Origin: Anthostomella pinea
Taxonomy: Eukaryota > Ascomycota > Sordariomycetes > Xylariales > Xylariaceae
Length of the DNA: 64,000 nucleotides
Assembly (NCBI GenBank): GCA_963556695.1
Contig: CAUWAG010000003.1
Coordinates: 496,001-560,000 of the forward strand
Direction: 5' to 3'
This document shows, in pieces, positions 52,514 to 64,000 of the stretch. The notes under the pieces were generated by a model. The model ran no database searches, was not told the origin of the DNA, and saw only the letters and a list, made by a program, of their open reading frames with translations. Position numbers and translations under genes: made by a program. Every line of letters starts with the position of its first letter. The stretch's first letter is position 1.

Positions 52514-53341
52514 CTGCGTTTGCTTGCATGGACATACTCGCTGGTCCTCTAACCCAGACGAGTCATGAAATGAGGAGAGGAGAGTCTTCCCTCTCCTCAT
52601 CCCCCATGCAAGAAACTCGTGGGTGCTGCAAATAGTCATATCCCTGTCCGCGGAAAGAAACATACGAAGTTGTTTGGTGCCGATGAAAGAAGATCGGAGC
52701 CACGCCAGCAACCACAATTTGTCGGTTGGGCTGGGAGTACTAGGCGGTGCTTGCGTGGACGAACTCGTGGGTGCTTGATGGCTGGACAGAGGATGGTACT
52801 AGAGGATATTCTGGTAGGTAGCAGAGAAAAATGCTATCTTCACGGACATGACCGAGACATTGAACCGCTGTGACACTGACATGCACGTCTCCAACCCTGA
52901 CCCGGCCACGTAAAGCCATTTGACAGCCAATGATGACATTGGCCAAGCTACCAGTGGCTGACTGGTCATCTTTTTCTATCAAATCAAATGCATATGTGGT
53001 AATATTCATCAAGGGCTGGTTCCTCGCTCATTCTTCATGGAGGCACGATATACAGTCACAACGGAAGACGCACTGTGCATACGCACTGTATGAGGCCAGC
53101 CAAACGCCCCCAGTTCAAACCAGCCCCCTGAATATTGAATACGACCTTGACACCGCCCGCCCGCAACCCCCGGTCTCAACAATTGAGACATCCTACAGAC
53201 ATCATAAAGGCCGCTGACATCTACTATAACAGTCACTTCGTTGTAGCGATAGTCCAGCTTGAAAACTACCCGCTCGACTGCACGCACAGCATCTGGTGCC
53301 ACGTTTCCGCGGCCCTCCAGACTCGGTCGGTCGCATTCGCC
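52514..53341. other. Intergenic, no supported gene
   Basis: It should hold the promoter of the arylesterase gene. Short frames only; no clear repeats. Confidence 0.35.
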
Positions 53342-54851
53342 ATGGTGTTGAGAGCCACGCTCGTGAGTACCTAACTGTGTACCGCTATGTGTTTTTGTGT
53401 TTTTTTCCTGCTGGCCTCTTATATTCACAGTGTATCCGCGATCAACACCGTACCCATCGATTCCGCATCCGGTACCATGGGCTGCCTACTGACAAAGTCA
53501 ATTGGACCAGACCCTGTTGGCAGTGGCCCTCCTTGCGCCGGTGCTCTACGAGCGGGCGCAGATCCTGTACCTCTTTTGGCGCAATGCGCCCGTGAGATTC
53601 ACCCGCATAGACAATCTCGGGTCGCACGATATCAAGTTCGCCGATCGTATCCGCAGCTGTGAGGATGCGCTGCTAGTCGAGTCGCAGGGCCTCGCGATTC
53701 TCGGTTGCGACCCGGGCCGCGAAAGATGGAATACCGTCATGGTGAGCATTCGGGCACGCGCCCTTGCGATTCTGCGACACTGCGTTCCTCGAGTCTACGT
53801 CGAAGTCGGCTCTTGCCAGCCTTGATTGAGTTGTTTCCCATATACAGTCAGACACGTGTGCCAGCATGCATTAACCCTCAAGCAGGGCGTCTTTCTCCCG
53901 GGACCCGTACCCAGCGCTGAGCTGTACGCATATGACTACAAGAAAACGAATGCGCCCGAGTCTGAGTCCCTGCGACGTCTGGAGTTTGTGGATTTTGAGT
54001 ATGAGGCCGATTTTCACACCCTGGGCATGGCATACGACGAAGCATCGTCCACCCTCTTCGCCACGAGCCATCGCCAGGATAAGCCCACCATTGAGATGTT
54101 CAAGTTGGACTTGACTGCGTACACAGCAACCCACCTCCGCTCCATCCAGCATGACCTCCTCCACGGCCCGAATGCTATTGCCGTGATCAACAGCCATGAG
54201 TTCTACGTCACGAACAACAACCACTTCCTCGTCAAGAACCACCCGACTCTCAACCATCTGGAGACATATCTCGGTGTGCCCGGCGGAACCGTAGTCCACA
54301 TTGACGTCTCGCCCGCCCTCAAAAGCCCAGCCGGCCCGGTGCAAGCCAACGTGGTGGCACGCGTGCCCTTTGCGAATGGCATCGACATTCTCAACGAGAC
54401 CACCGTCGTCGTCGCCTCGTCCAGCCGGGCAGCGGTATATTTCTTCTCCATTGGCCCCAAATCCGACTCTTTGTCATCCACACCCACGCCGGTCCTCACC
54501 TATAGCTCGCAGCTGCGCGTGCCCTTCCTGGCCGACAACCTCTCGGTCACGAAGGACGGTACCCTGATGATCGCAGGCCACCCCCACATGCCGACGCTAG
54601 GCAAGTTCGCGCAGACGCGTAATGTGTGTAATGGCCCCGAGGACGAGCTGACGCGCGCGGCTCCCGAGATGCGCGAATACTGCGCCAAGTCCTCGGCGCC
54701 GTCCTGGGTATCTGAGTGGACCGAGGCGGGAGGCCTGAAGCACCTTTACGCCGACGTGCGCTACCCGTCCAGCTGCACGGCGGTGCGGGATTCCGAGAGG
54801 AATGTCGGCATCATCACCGGGCTGTATGCCAAGGGGATCCTCGTGTACTGA
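53342..54851 (+). CDS. Paraoxonase/arylesterase-like (SMP-30-fold) enzyme (three exons)
   Basis: Exons 53342–53362, 53511–53741 and 53886–54851 give 405 aa. Introns start GTGAGT and GTGAGC and end GGACCAG and AAGCAG. The N-terminal MVLRATL plus LLAVALLAPVLYE forms an uncleaved signal-anchor as in paraoxonases, so the enzyme is probably membrane-attached and luminal or extracellular. Conserved blocks: CEDALLVESQGLAILGCDPGR, FHTLGMAYDEASSTLF, HGPNAIAVINSHEFYVTNN (Ca-binding Asn/Asp positions), FANGIDIL and FLADNLSVTKDGTLMIAGHPH. Paraoxonases are six-bladed propellers that hydrolyse lactones and aryl esters. Blades and putative Ca ligands look complete. Exon 1 is only seven codons, so the first splice is the least certain. 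Confidence 0.8.
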
Positions 54852-56236
54852 CGGGTGGAGTCTGAGTGACAAAGCCGTGCCGCAATGGGGAGACGGAGAG
54901 ATAAGGCGAGTGGGCAAAACGATCCGGGCTTTGTCCTACCACACGCCATGTTGGCAAGTCCGCTGATATTTTCTGCCCAGGTTTTTGGGGAAGCGTCTTG
55001 GGTGGCAGAGGTTGAGTCGATTTTCTGGAGACTGCTATAAAGGAATTCAAGTTGGATATCATAGGTCAAGCATACCTGCATCATTGGTGGGTGGGTGGTC
55101 GCTGTCTTGGTTTAGCGAATAGGCATATCATATCTACGATTAACGACGACGGTCTAGACCGCAATATACTCCCTTCTCTTTATCAAACCAGTGCGGTCTG
55201 TCATCCAGCGAAGGGGGTCTAGCTCATCTCCGGCCAGCTGCATGTACTCGAGTGCGTCAATTTCAAGACACGACCCAGACGAAGCCTTGCAGTGTCTGGC
55301 TTCGGGCCGCCTGTCTCGAGAGGGGTTTTGGTCTCGGTGGAGCACGTGGTTTGAGGAAGTTGGGCCATAAGACTTGAACGCCTGCGCTCAGTGTACAGGC
55401 ACGCCGGGGCTCGTGCTGTTCGAACGAGTCGGCTACTGAACCGGTCTGGAGTAGGGTAGGGTGGTAGAGAATATGTACGTTTGACTAGCTTGACTTCCTT
55501 GACAACGTATCCGCTCGACTTCAGACTGAACTCGGAGTTTCTATCCTTGTGTTATGGTGGGCATGGCACCTCGACTAAACCCTCAAGTCGTCACTTAGTG
55601 ACCTTCGTTTTCGCAGACGAACGCCCTGCGGCGTTTGCATGCCGACGGACAAAGCGTTCTTAGAGTCTTCAAACGTACCTAGGAGTCGATAACCCCGCTG
55701 TAGATGTGTCGTTTGAGGAAATTTTCAAAGACCTGTCCTTTGGTCTCTATTAGTGGCATGCCCATTTCGCATCTCCCTCGACCCGATATCAATGAAATTT
55801 CAGAATGAAAGAAAAGGTTTGCATTGTCTCCTCACATACCTAGATCTCCTCTTGTATCTTTCTTAGGTAGCCCCTTTGACCTTTTCCTAAAGGGGTAAAG
55901 TCGGCATGTATAATTGGACATTGAGGTCCTTACTCCTTCATGGCCCTTGTTTGTCCAGGTCTTCAATGGTTCTTGTTTGACTTGAAAGACTTAAAAACAA
56001 GGACACTGATAACCATTGAGCACCCATAATCGATTCTGTGCAAATACTGTGACATCAACTCTGCATAAATATGCTCTCCCTTGCCCCCGTATCCTGACCT
56101 TTCTTTCCTCATCTCATCATCACCATTCAACAGCATCGCTCTAGAGCACCACTCCAGAGCAACACTCAAGAACACCACTCAAAAAACCACCGATCGAACA
56201 CGCAACTCAACAGGATAATCGACGAGGACATCAACA
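54852..56236. other. Intergenic, no supported gene
   Basis: About 1.4 kb with only short frames. The 100 bp before the next ATG are A/C-rich with CAACA-type content, typical of a fungal 5' leader. Confidence 0.4.
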
Positions 56237-57550
56237 ATGGTGTCGAACACTCTGGTTACTGCATTTGCAGTAGTCGGTGGTCTACTTTACGCTGGTAGTA
56301 AAGTGTCGTCAGCTCTCCGGGTCCACATGTTTCTATTCAGTCTCATGCTCTCGCTTGTCTACCGCACTTACATGATGCCTTTCCGCGTTTACTTGTCCCT
56401 GAGACGCTACTTCGGTAGGATGAGTGTTCTCCTTCTCCTCACGGTCTTCCTCTCTCTTGTCTCTTTCTCGACCTCCTTGCTCGCTCACGCCTGCCGCAAC
56501 TGGTTTCCTTCCCACTCCTTTCTCTACTTGTGGCTCATCGGTCATGAACCCACCAGTTTCTCAACTTGGGAGATCCTCCTCTTTGGTGATGTATCGCAAG
56601 CCTCTATTCCGTCGGCCTCCCAGGTTTTGAAGCGGGTTTGGTTTGAAGGTCCCAATGTTCAACCTCTAGGTCCTGTTCTCTACAGCTCTGTCTTTGAGAT
56701 GTTCTTCACGTCCTGGTTTTTCACACACGTTCTCGTTCGTTTCTACTTCGTTCTTTGTGTCGTCGACTTGCTCCGATACATCTACACTGATTACGAAATC
56801 ACCTTCAAGGATCTAGGTAGAGGTGGTTCGCCTCCGACTTTCGCGGGATGGTACACGGCTCGCCTGCGCGCCATTTTCGCCAACATCGACGTCATGGAGC
56901 CTCCCCGAGTGTCCCCTCTCGCTGACCCCTACCGTGGCCGCCTCAACAAACTCCCCAAGCGAGACGGCAAACGACCCACGATTCTTGGTGTCACTCCCCA
57001 GCGCCAGACCACCGACGAATCAGCTCCCAACGCTCTGCAGCAAGTCGAGGCCATCATGGCCGAGTTTGAGCAGACCCAAGGTGACGACCAGATCGAAGTC
57101 TGTCCATCATTTCTCGAGGGCGGCCTGATGGCCCTTCGTCGTCGGCTCATCGTCCCTGTCGTCGCTAATGGTGGTCCCGCCGATATTCGCGCCTCTTTCA
57201 ACGGCCCCAATGAGTTCGGAGGAGAGATCTTCCACGGCCACCGAGACGGAGCAAGTCACATCGTCCTGCACCTGTCCGACGTCAGAGTCGTCCTCGAGTC
57301 TGGCTGGGGCGAGCGCCACCCCTTCGCTACGGAGAAGTGGTACTGGAAGCTGTACTGGCACACCTACCTCGGCATCCGTCGCCCCGTCCCCATCGGTCTT
57401 GTTAACCTGTACGCTCCCCGCGACAAGGGCGAGATGGACATCGTTAGACAGCTCATTCAGGCAGCTATCTATAACGAGACCTATGGGCATATGTACCCCC
57501 TTGATGCTAACACTTACCCTCTGCCTCCGGCTCCTGCGGCTGCTGCTTAG
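56237..57550 (+). CDS. Membrane protein with C-terminal luciferase-like domain (DUF5519)
   Basis: 437 aa, one coding exon, ATG in the good context CAACAATGG. The N-terminal half has about five hydrophobic segments, among them TAFAVVGGLLYAG and FMLSLVYRTYMM-like stretches, then VLLLLTVFLSLVSFS, and WFFTHVLVRFYFVLCVVDLL. The C-terminal domain contains FHGHRDGASHIVLHLSDVRV, then LESGWGERHPFA, and WYWKLYWHTYLG with GLVNLYAPRDKGEMDIV. This matches the fungal luciferase-like domain (PF17648). The name does not imply light emission. Function unknown. The stop TAG is followed at once by GTGAGT, suggesting a 3' UTR intron. The NRPS gene is convergent. Confidence 0.82.
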   Translation: MVSNTLVTAFAVVGGLLYAGSKVSSALRVHMFLFSLMLSLVYRTYMMPFRVYLSLRRYFGRMSVLLLLTVFLSLVSFSTSLLAHACRNWFPSHSFLYLWLIGHEPTSFSTWEILLFGDVSQASIPSASQVLKRVWFEGPNVQPLGPVLYSSVFEMFFTSWFFTHVLVRFYFVLCVVDLLRYIYTDYEITFKDLGRGGSPPTFAGWYTARLRAIFANIDVMEPPRVSPLADPYRGRLNKLPKRDGKRPTILGVTPQRQTTDESAPNALQQVEAIMAEFEQTQGDDQIEVCPSFLEGGLMALRRRLIVPVVANGGPADIRASFNGPNEFGGEIFHGHRDGASHIVLHLSDVRVVLESGWGERHPFATEKWYWKLYWHTYLGIRRPVPIGLVNLYAPRDKGEMDIVRQLIQAAIYNETYGHMYPLDANTYPLPPAPAAAA

Positions 57551-57618
57551 GTGAGTATTGGTTCGGTTCTCCCTACTAACTACTAACTGCATCACCTGTG
57601 TTCTCTTGGTTATCATAG
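57551..57618 (+). other. Probable 3' UTR intron
   Basis: Immediately after the stop codon come GTGAGT, two CTAAC-type branch points (CTACTAACTACTAACTGC) and a TCATAG acceptor at about 57618. All fungal intron signals are present, but removal would not change the protein. Confidence 0.45.
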
Positions 57619-57901
57619 CGTTGTTTATTGTTTCAAAAATTGTTTACAAAAGTTATATATTAGGAGGAGGAGTTGAATAGAGATCGTTCGTAAAGTTCAT
57701 AAAGATGCCAAAATCGCGCGTACTACTTTTTCCTGTCAGTGACATCTGTTTCCCTAGAAGAGCTCTACCAAGCTTGTTGAATGCTTGAACCCCAACACAA
57801 GGAGCTGCAAAGCAGACTTTTGGGATGTCTACCTCATCATTGATCAATGCCACCAGGCGAATGCCGACATGCCGCACCATCACCTCGTTTAAAAGGCGGT
57901 T

Positions 57902-60900
57902 TTAATATCCCGCCCATTCGCGTCTCAGCAAAGCCAAGAATCCCCTCACACTCTCCTCGCTGACGACCGCAACATTGCCCTCGAACAAAACCTCCAATGT
58001 CCCATCTTCCATAGGCGTAGCATACACCTCCGGGCGCGACCGAGGCGGCATGGGCCTCTGGTAGTACGCAACAGCACTCGGCTCCCCCAGGAACTCAAAC
58101 CCTCCATCCTCCTGCTGTTGGAACGCCGTGCGCCAGCCGAAATCCCTAGTCTTGTCCGGCCACGTCGTGCTGTGCCTAATGATCTGCTCCATGCCCGCGG
58201 TCTCGTGGGCGGCGTCGTCGATGAACTGGCTCTGCAGAAGTCGTGCAAGCTCGGCCAACGTGGTGTGGTCGTCGACCGTGGCGCGGATCGGTATCTCGGT
58301 CATTGTAGGCCCGACGATATTTTGGAGGTTGCCTGGGAGCATGGACCGGCCGACTACTAGTCGGCCTACGATGACTTCTTTTTGGTTGAGTTGGCGGGAT
58401 AGTGCCAGGCATACGGCAGCATGGAAGACTGTCGCGATGGGAACCCCCTCGCGGAGCGACATGTCCAGCTTTGGGAGGTATTCTTTGATCTCGAGCCTGT
58501 CGGCCGGGCTATAGACACGAGTAGTTGAGTCTCCGACGCTCCACCATGGGTATGATGATCCCTTAAGTCTCGCGGCCCAGTACAAGAGGATCTGATCCTT
58601 GACTGAATTTTGGAACGCTATGTAATGGGAGAAGCTAGGTGTCATGTCCAGAGTGTTTCCCATGTAGAAGGAAGATATGGTATCGAGAACAGAACCCCAG
58701 CTGAAGCCATCAAAGTGGGCATGCGAGATCCGGATGACGAGCTTGTGCTGCCCAGAGTTGTGCCTGACGGCCACAAAGCGGATGAATGAGTGGCCCAGCT
58801 TTCGGGGTCTTCTGATGTCTTCCTCACAGATAGCGTCTGTGAATGCAGCCAGATCCTCATCTGCGGCATCGAGGTAGTCGTACGCCAGCTTGTGATCGGA
58901 AAGAAGTACTTGCCAGAATCGGCCTTCTGCTTGGACAAAGACGGTCTTGAATACGTCGTAGTAATCCGCCATTTTCCTACATGCCACATCCAGTCTCGGA
59001 AAGTCGACATGTGCCGGCAGATCGTAAATCATGCATGGCCATCTGTCAGGTGGATCTTGCAGCGCCTGTTGGATACATATATCTTGAAAGTCCGTTGTTG
59101 GGATCACGTCCCGGACTGTGCCGACATGAGGGTCTAGAACGGGCAAGACGAAATTGTTGAGGAAGTCTTGAGGGCTGCCTTTGTTAAGCAAAGAGAAAGG
59201 CGTTAGTGATTTCAGGTCCTCTTTGCCAACCATCTCCCTTGCCACGAGCGCCAGGTCAGAAAGGCGCTGCGTTTTGAAGATATTGGCGACCGTGAGAGCG
59301 ATCCCCTGCTCGCGCGCCGCGACCACCAGTCGCATAGCGGCGATGGACTCGCCACCGATTCGGAGGAAGCTACTGTCGGCACCGATACTCGCCGCGTTGA
59401 TCTCTAGAACGGAAGACCACAGAGCTTGCAGCCGTTTCTCCATCTGGGTTGACGGGGGTTGCCGCTCTTTGCCTTGCGGCTGTATTTCTGCGAGCTGCTC
59501 CAACGTCATGGAGTTGCCGAGCTCCCGCAGCTTTCGTCGGTCCGTTTTGTTGGTGGTGGTCGTCGGAATCTCGCTCACTTGGATGTACGCCCCTGGTACC
59601 ATGTACTGGGGCACACGATCCCATAGTTTCTCTTCCATGCCTGCCAGAGCAAGATTGAGCCTGAGCCGAGTCTCTTCCGGTGTGAGTCTCATCCCTTTCT
59701 CTGTACTCAGGCCCAAGAAGACTGCAAGGAGAGGACTGCGGCCGTTCTTCGGTGTGATGATCTCCGCGACAAGACCGGCGCAGAGATTGGTGTCGTTGAG
59801 ACAAGCATGGACGTGATGCTCAACTTCCGTCAGCTCGATACGCTGGCCTCGAAGCTTGATCATTCCGTCCTTGCGACCAACAAAGTCCAAAGATCCGTCT
59901 GAGTTGTAACGACATAGATCACCAGTCATGTGAAGCGTGCCACGCCGTCCGGGATGCCCGATTGTTCCCTTGGAAAGCCACTTCGGACTGTGGATGTAGG
60001 ATGCCAAGGTCCTCTCCGCGAGTTGTTCCCCGAAATAGCCGTTGCTGACAGTCGGGCCCTCGATCATCAACTCTCCAACAGTTCCAATGGCTGCGAGGTG
60101 CCCAGGACGTCCGGGCTGGACCAGCCATGTATTGGCGCCGTAAGAGTGTCCAATATGCCCATTTGGAGTCTTCGCGCTGAGGAGAGCAAAGGACAGAGCT
60201 TGGGCGCACTCTGCTGGTCCGTAGATGCCGATGATAGTCTCTACTTGCGTCCACCGCACAACCTCCTTGCTGGATATCGCCTCGCCTCCCATGGCCAGGA
60301 TCTTGAGTCCCGTCATCGTGGATGGATCGAGCGATTTCGCCACCGACGGTGTGAAGTACGTATAGTCGCATTGCATGCGATTGAGGGCACCGGCGATGTC
60401 ATTTTTGCGCTGTGTCTCGGAGGGAATGCAGAGGCAGCCTCCGCAAATGAGTGTTTGTAGGTGATTCGACCACGAGACGTCAAAGTTGTATGAGACGAAG
60501 TCGAAAACACGGGTCCCGGGGCGGATGCGAAGAATATCGCGCTGGTGGGTCGCGGCAGAGGCGAAGCTCTCGTGGGTTGTCACTATGCCCTTGGGCACAC
60601 CTGTGGATCCACTGGTAAAGACGACTATATTTGCATCATTGTCAATACGGTCCCAGGATGTGGACTAGGGCAATAGGGGTAATAAGGACTTCTGGGCAAC
60701 TGGATTCAACTTTTCAAGTGGATAAAGGGGGTGGCTGGGTGGCTGGAATAGCGGGAAAGGCGGTGAGGCACGCACCATACAACGTGTCGGATGAAGACAC
60801 CTCGGACGAAACCTCTTGGCCAGCAACAGCTCCTTCATAATGCTCCATATGACTCCGGTCAACCACAACCACCTCAGCATCAGCAAGCCGGCTTGCCAAC

Positions 60901-63900
60901 GCCTCGTTGCTCGCAGACGCAAGTATGAACTTCGGATTGATCTGCTGCACGATAGACCTTAGACGCTCCTCGGGCTGCGTCGAATCCATAGCCACACAAG
61001 CCGCGCCGGCTCTCATCGCTCCTAGTGCTGCGACCGGATACCACATGGACTTCTCGAAGCACAGTGGGATGATACTTCCAGGACCAGCACTACGAGCAGC
61101 TAGATGTGAAGCCAGCTGACCGGAAAGCCGACCAAGATCAGCGTAGGACAGGTCACCGTCCCACGCGCAGATGGCTGGTTCCCGGGGCTGTTGCTGTATT
61201 GTTCTGCCGATGAGATCGTGTATGCATTTTTTGACGGCTTCAGGAACGGTGTTGTTCCACTCCCACAACTTCCTGATAGCCTGCTCGCTGATAGTGTCCA
61301 CATCCTCAACGGCGGTCTCTACAGACACTACACTGAGCTGGCGCAGGATGTGTTCGAATTGCCCTGCCATCCGCTCCATTTGCACCTGATCGACGACGGT
61401 GGAGTCAAAGCTGATCTCGAAGTGCAGACCGCTCGTGTCGGTCGGCTGTAGCATAATCATAACCGCATTGGGATTGAAGTCGTCTAGTCCATCACTGCTG
61501 GACAGGTGGACCGGCTGGCCCTGGAACGGACTGCCCTCCTTGTCGGCATATTCGACTTTGCCCACTGGCTGCACCACAAGGAGGGTGTTGAAACGGCTCC
61601 CTCGCTCGGCCTCGACACTGATGCGCCGGATGTCGAGGAGCTCTGTTTGCTCATACGCCATCATATCCACAGCTTGCTGCTGAATGTCGCGAAGCAGTCC
61701 AGCAACGCTCTGCTTCGGGTCGAACTTAACGCGTACTGGCACTGCACTGATCAGGGGTGCGATCATGCGGTCGATACCAACGATTGGGACCTGTCGCCCA
61801 GTGACCATGGCGCCGAAGACAACGTCTTTGTTATCGGTGTAGCAGGCGGTGAGGATCGACCATGCTGCTCTGATGACAGTTGACGCGGTGTAGTCGCCCT
61901 TGGGGAACTTGAAATTGGCGACGTCGCGTTCAAGCGTGCTGTTTGCTTTGGGTCTGTAGTCGTCGTGGGGCAAGGTGGGAAACGGGACGGCCTCCGACTC
62001 TGCGAACTGCTGCCGCCAGAAGTCTGTTGCTTCTTCATGGCTGGTATCCATCATATCCTTGATGAAGGCTTGGAATGGTGCGATGGCGAATTTGTTGACA
62101 AGCCCGGAATAGGCATTGAAAACCTCGGCGAGCAGCATGTCCACGGAGTAGCCGTCGTATATCGCATGATGTTGCGTCACGGAGCAGGATACCGTCCCCT
62201 TGCTGGCATCTCCGATCAGTCCAAGCCGAGTCAGCCGCGTGCCCAAGCCCATGGGCCTCCCCCGGTCGATGTTCAGGTACGTGTCGACATCGCTATACGT
62301 GTCCCACTCTAATTTCTCGTTGACTTGCACTTGAACGAGTCCCTCTGCTGGAAGGTCGACTATTCTGTATCGCAGAATGGGCGCAATGTCTCTGCCTACG
62401 TACTCCCACGCGTTCTTGAGCCGGTCCAGGTCGATGTCGGCCCGAAGTGGTATCGAAAATCTGGCGACATAGGAGTTCTGGCTGTCAGATCTTGCTGTCA
62501 TGGATAGCAACGACTTCTGCACGCTGGTGCATGGAAACGCATCCTCAATCTGCGATACCTCAACGCCGCAATGTTTGGCGATGTAGCTAAGAGTCACGTC
62601 CTTGCTTGCGGCCGCAGTATGTTTCAGCAACGAGAATGGCGTGTTTGCCCCAGCACTGGCAGACTCTTTGCTCGATGGGTCTATCTTGATCATGGCCTCC
62701 GCCATGTCTCTCAGCCGAGGTGTCTGGAGAATGCTCTGGACCGTGAGAGAGATGCCACGACTACGTGCTAACGCAGCCAACCGCATTGCCGAGATGGAGT
62801 CACCTCCCAGGAGTAGGAGGTTACTGTCGCATTGGATCTGGTCCGATGACACGCCCAGGATTGCTACCCAAAGCTCCCGAAGCTGTAGTTCGCGGTCGGT
62901 GAGAGGCGGCTGGTTGTCCGTATCCGCACGACCTTGGCTATCGGCCAGTTGTTTCAACGTCAATTCTGCCCCTAACTCGCGCAGGGCCTTGCGGCCTGTC
63001 TTCCCATTTGCAGTCACATGGATTTCCTGCATAGGAACATATGCGCCCGGAATCATGTAGGCGGGTAAGTGCTCTCTTACGTGGCTCTCGAGGCCGTCCA
63101 CGACATCATCAAGGTTTAATTCGAGTTTTTCACCTGATGAGTCCCAGGAAAGTTGTATGAAGACGGCGATGGTCTCTCGGCCAGTCACACGGGGCGTCAC
63201 CACCTCTGCTACCACGACAATATCTCCAGGACGCTTGACTCGATTGCTCGCGACTGCGAGGAAGCAATCCCTAACCTGACGCTCAACCTCGGCGAGATCA
63301 AATTTCTGCCCCTTGATCATCGCCTGTCTAGCTTTCTTCCCAAGATGGATTATAGTACCGTTACCGTTGGCAGGGTTGTACCTGACAAGATTCCCCGTCT
63401 TGTACAAGCGAGCGCTTCGCCCGGGCACACTACCATCAGGACTTCCCTGTAGTAGCCACTCGGGGTCCTGAAGGAAGCACTTGGCTGCCAACTCAGGGTC
63501 TCTCATACATCCTTGGCCCACGAGGGGACCCTCCAAGCACAATTCTCCGATTGCACCGATAGGGGCGAGGCGTTCGCTGTTCTCCGGCTCCACGATCCAG
63601 GTTGCAGCACACCTGTCGACGGTACCGAAATCTTGAGAGTTCCATTTCCAGATCTGGTTCAGGTCCTCGTCCGTCGTGAGACTGATTTCCCCGAGAATAG
63701 CCTCGTCCAGGTCAGGTGAGCACAACTTCTTGAACACCTGCTCAAAGTCCTGCGCCATCCTCTGGACCGTCTCACTCTTGATCACGGATGAGTCGAACAA
63801 GAAGCGTAGGCCGAGCTGATGGTCGCCTGGTGTGCAAATCACAGATAGCGCATAGGATTGGAAGCCGTGGTATCGTGCATCATCCCCATCCTCGGTCGCT

Positions 63901-64000
63901 TGGTGACTTGCTTCAGAGACGAAGAGCCCGCCTTCGGTCAGTTGCACGTTTTCCTCGGCGGACTGGACAACCAACTGTGTCTGGAACTGGCAAGCATGGG
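57902..64000 (-). CDS. Nonribosomal peptide synthetase, 3' part (truncated by window end)
   Basis: Two long frames (63974–60714 in continuity with the window edge, and 60660–57902) are joined by an intron ending CCCTAG at about 60667; its donor is unclear between about 60770 and 60820. Order: end of a condensation domain; an adenylation domain reduced to its C-terminal part (GELCLEGPLVGQG… to NGKTGRKALRELG, A6–A10, with A1–A5 missing); carrier LGGDSISA; condensation (QHHAIYDGYS); complete adenylation (VVFTSGSTGVPKG, GIYGPAECA, TGDLCRYN, GRKDGMIKLRGQR); carrier IGGESIA; terminal condensation-like domain with SHAHFDGFS. No thioesterase follows; TAA at 57902. The last domain's SHxxxDxxS matches the fungal macrocyclising CT type, so a cyclic peptide is likely. 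Product unknown. Confidence 0.92.

Noticed and set aside
53342..64000. A biosynthetic cluster formed by the arylesterase, luciferase-domain and NRPS genes
   Set aside because: No transporter, regulator or tailoring enzyme with a clear link is seen in the window; co-location alone is not enough.
1..64000. CRISPR arrays, bacterial operons or ribosome-binding sites
   Set aside because: Not expected in a fungal nuclear sequence, and no repeat-spacer pattern was seen.

Overview
The window looks like nuclear DNA of a filamentous ascomycete (Pezizomycotina). Genes are compact, on both strands, and carry short GT–AG introns of about 49–146 nt with CTAAC/CTGAC-like branch points. The gene content is typical of such fungi: drug-H+ antiporter MFS, acyltransferase 3, QxxRW-type GT2, APH-like kinase, F-box, DUF1769, luciferase-domain and NRPS genes. 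Placement within Dothideomycetes is only a guess. Transposon relics and broken genes sit between the live genes.

Layout. 0.5–2.3 kb: MFS transporter. 2.46–4.87 kb: pogo/Fot1-type Tc1-mariner element with near-intact ends and a decayed transposase. 6.1–9.5 kb: two divergent genes of unknown function, one cysteine-rich. 10.6–12.7 kb: two copies of a tRNA-headed SINE, each with a target-site duplication. 14.5–15.0 kb: small two-exon repeat protein. 15.6–16.6 kb: P450 pseudogene split by a MITE. 16.9–19.1 kb: cysteine-rich small protein and a reconstructed four-exon gene. 19.5–24.4 kb: acyltransferase and a membrane GT2 polysaccharide synthase, convergent with a small fragment. 25.2 kb: second MITE copy. 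25.6–29.5 kb: ammonium-transporter pseudogene interrupted by a 5'-truncated LINE whose 3' end matches the SINEs. 30.3–37.2 kb: AT-hook protein, APH-like pseudogene, small ORF, alpha/beta hydrolase and cupin. 37.2–41.2 kb: no supported gene. 41.2–46.8 kb: F-box gene, frameshifted ankyrin gene and DUF1769 gene. 47.2–57.6 kb: propeller-like protein, Q/N-rich protein, paraoxonase/arylesterase and luciferase-domain membrane protein. 57.9–64.0 kb: 3' part of an NRPS gene that runs off the window.

How the parts relate. The strongest story is mobile DNA. The LINE at 26.09–28.33 kb and the SINEs at 10.65 and 12.08 kb share the same 3' end and tail, as expected if the LINE machinery mobilised the SINEs. 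That LINE disrupted an ammonium transporter, and a MITE family broke a P450. Biosynthetically, the NRPS ends with a full C-A-T module and a terminal condensation-like domain carrying SHxxxDxxS, the signature linked to fungal macrocyclisation. The module before it has an adenylation domain reduced to its C-terminal part. The neighbouring luciferase-domain and arylesterase genes could be coincidental. Exon boundaries were deduced by eye from splice consensus and frame continuity; there is no transcript evidence.
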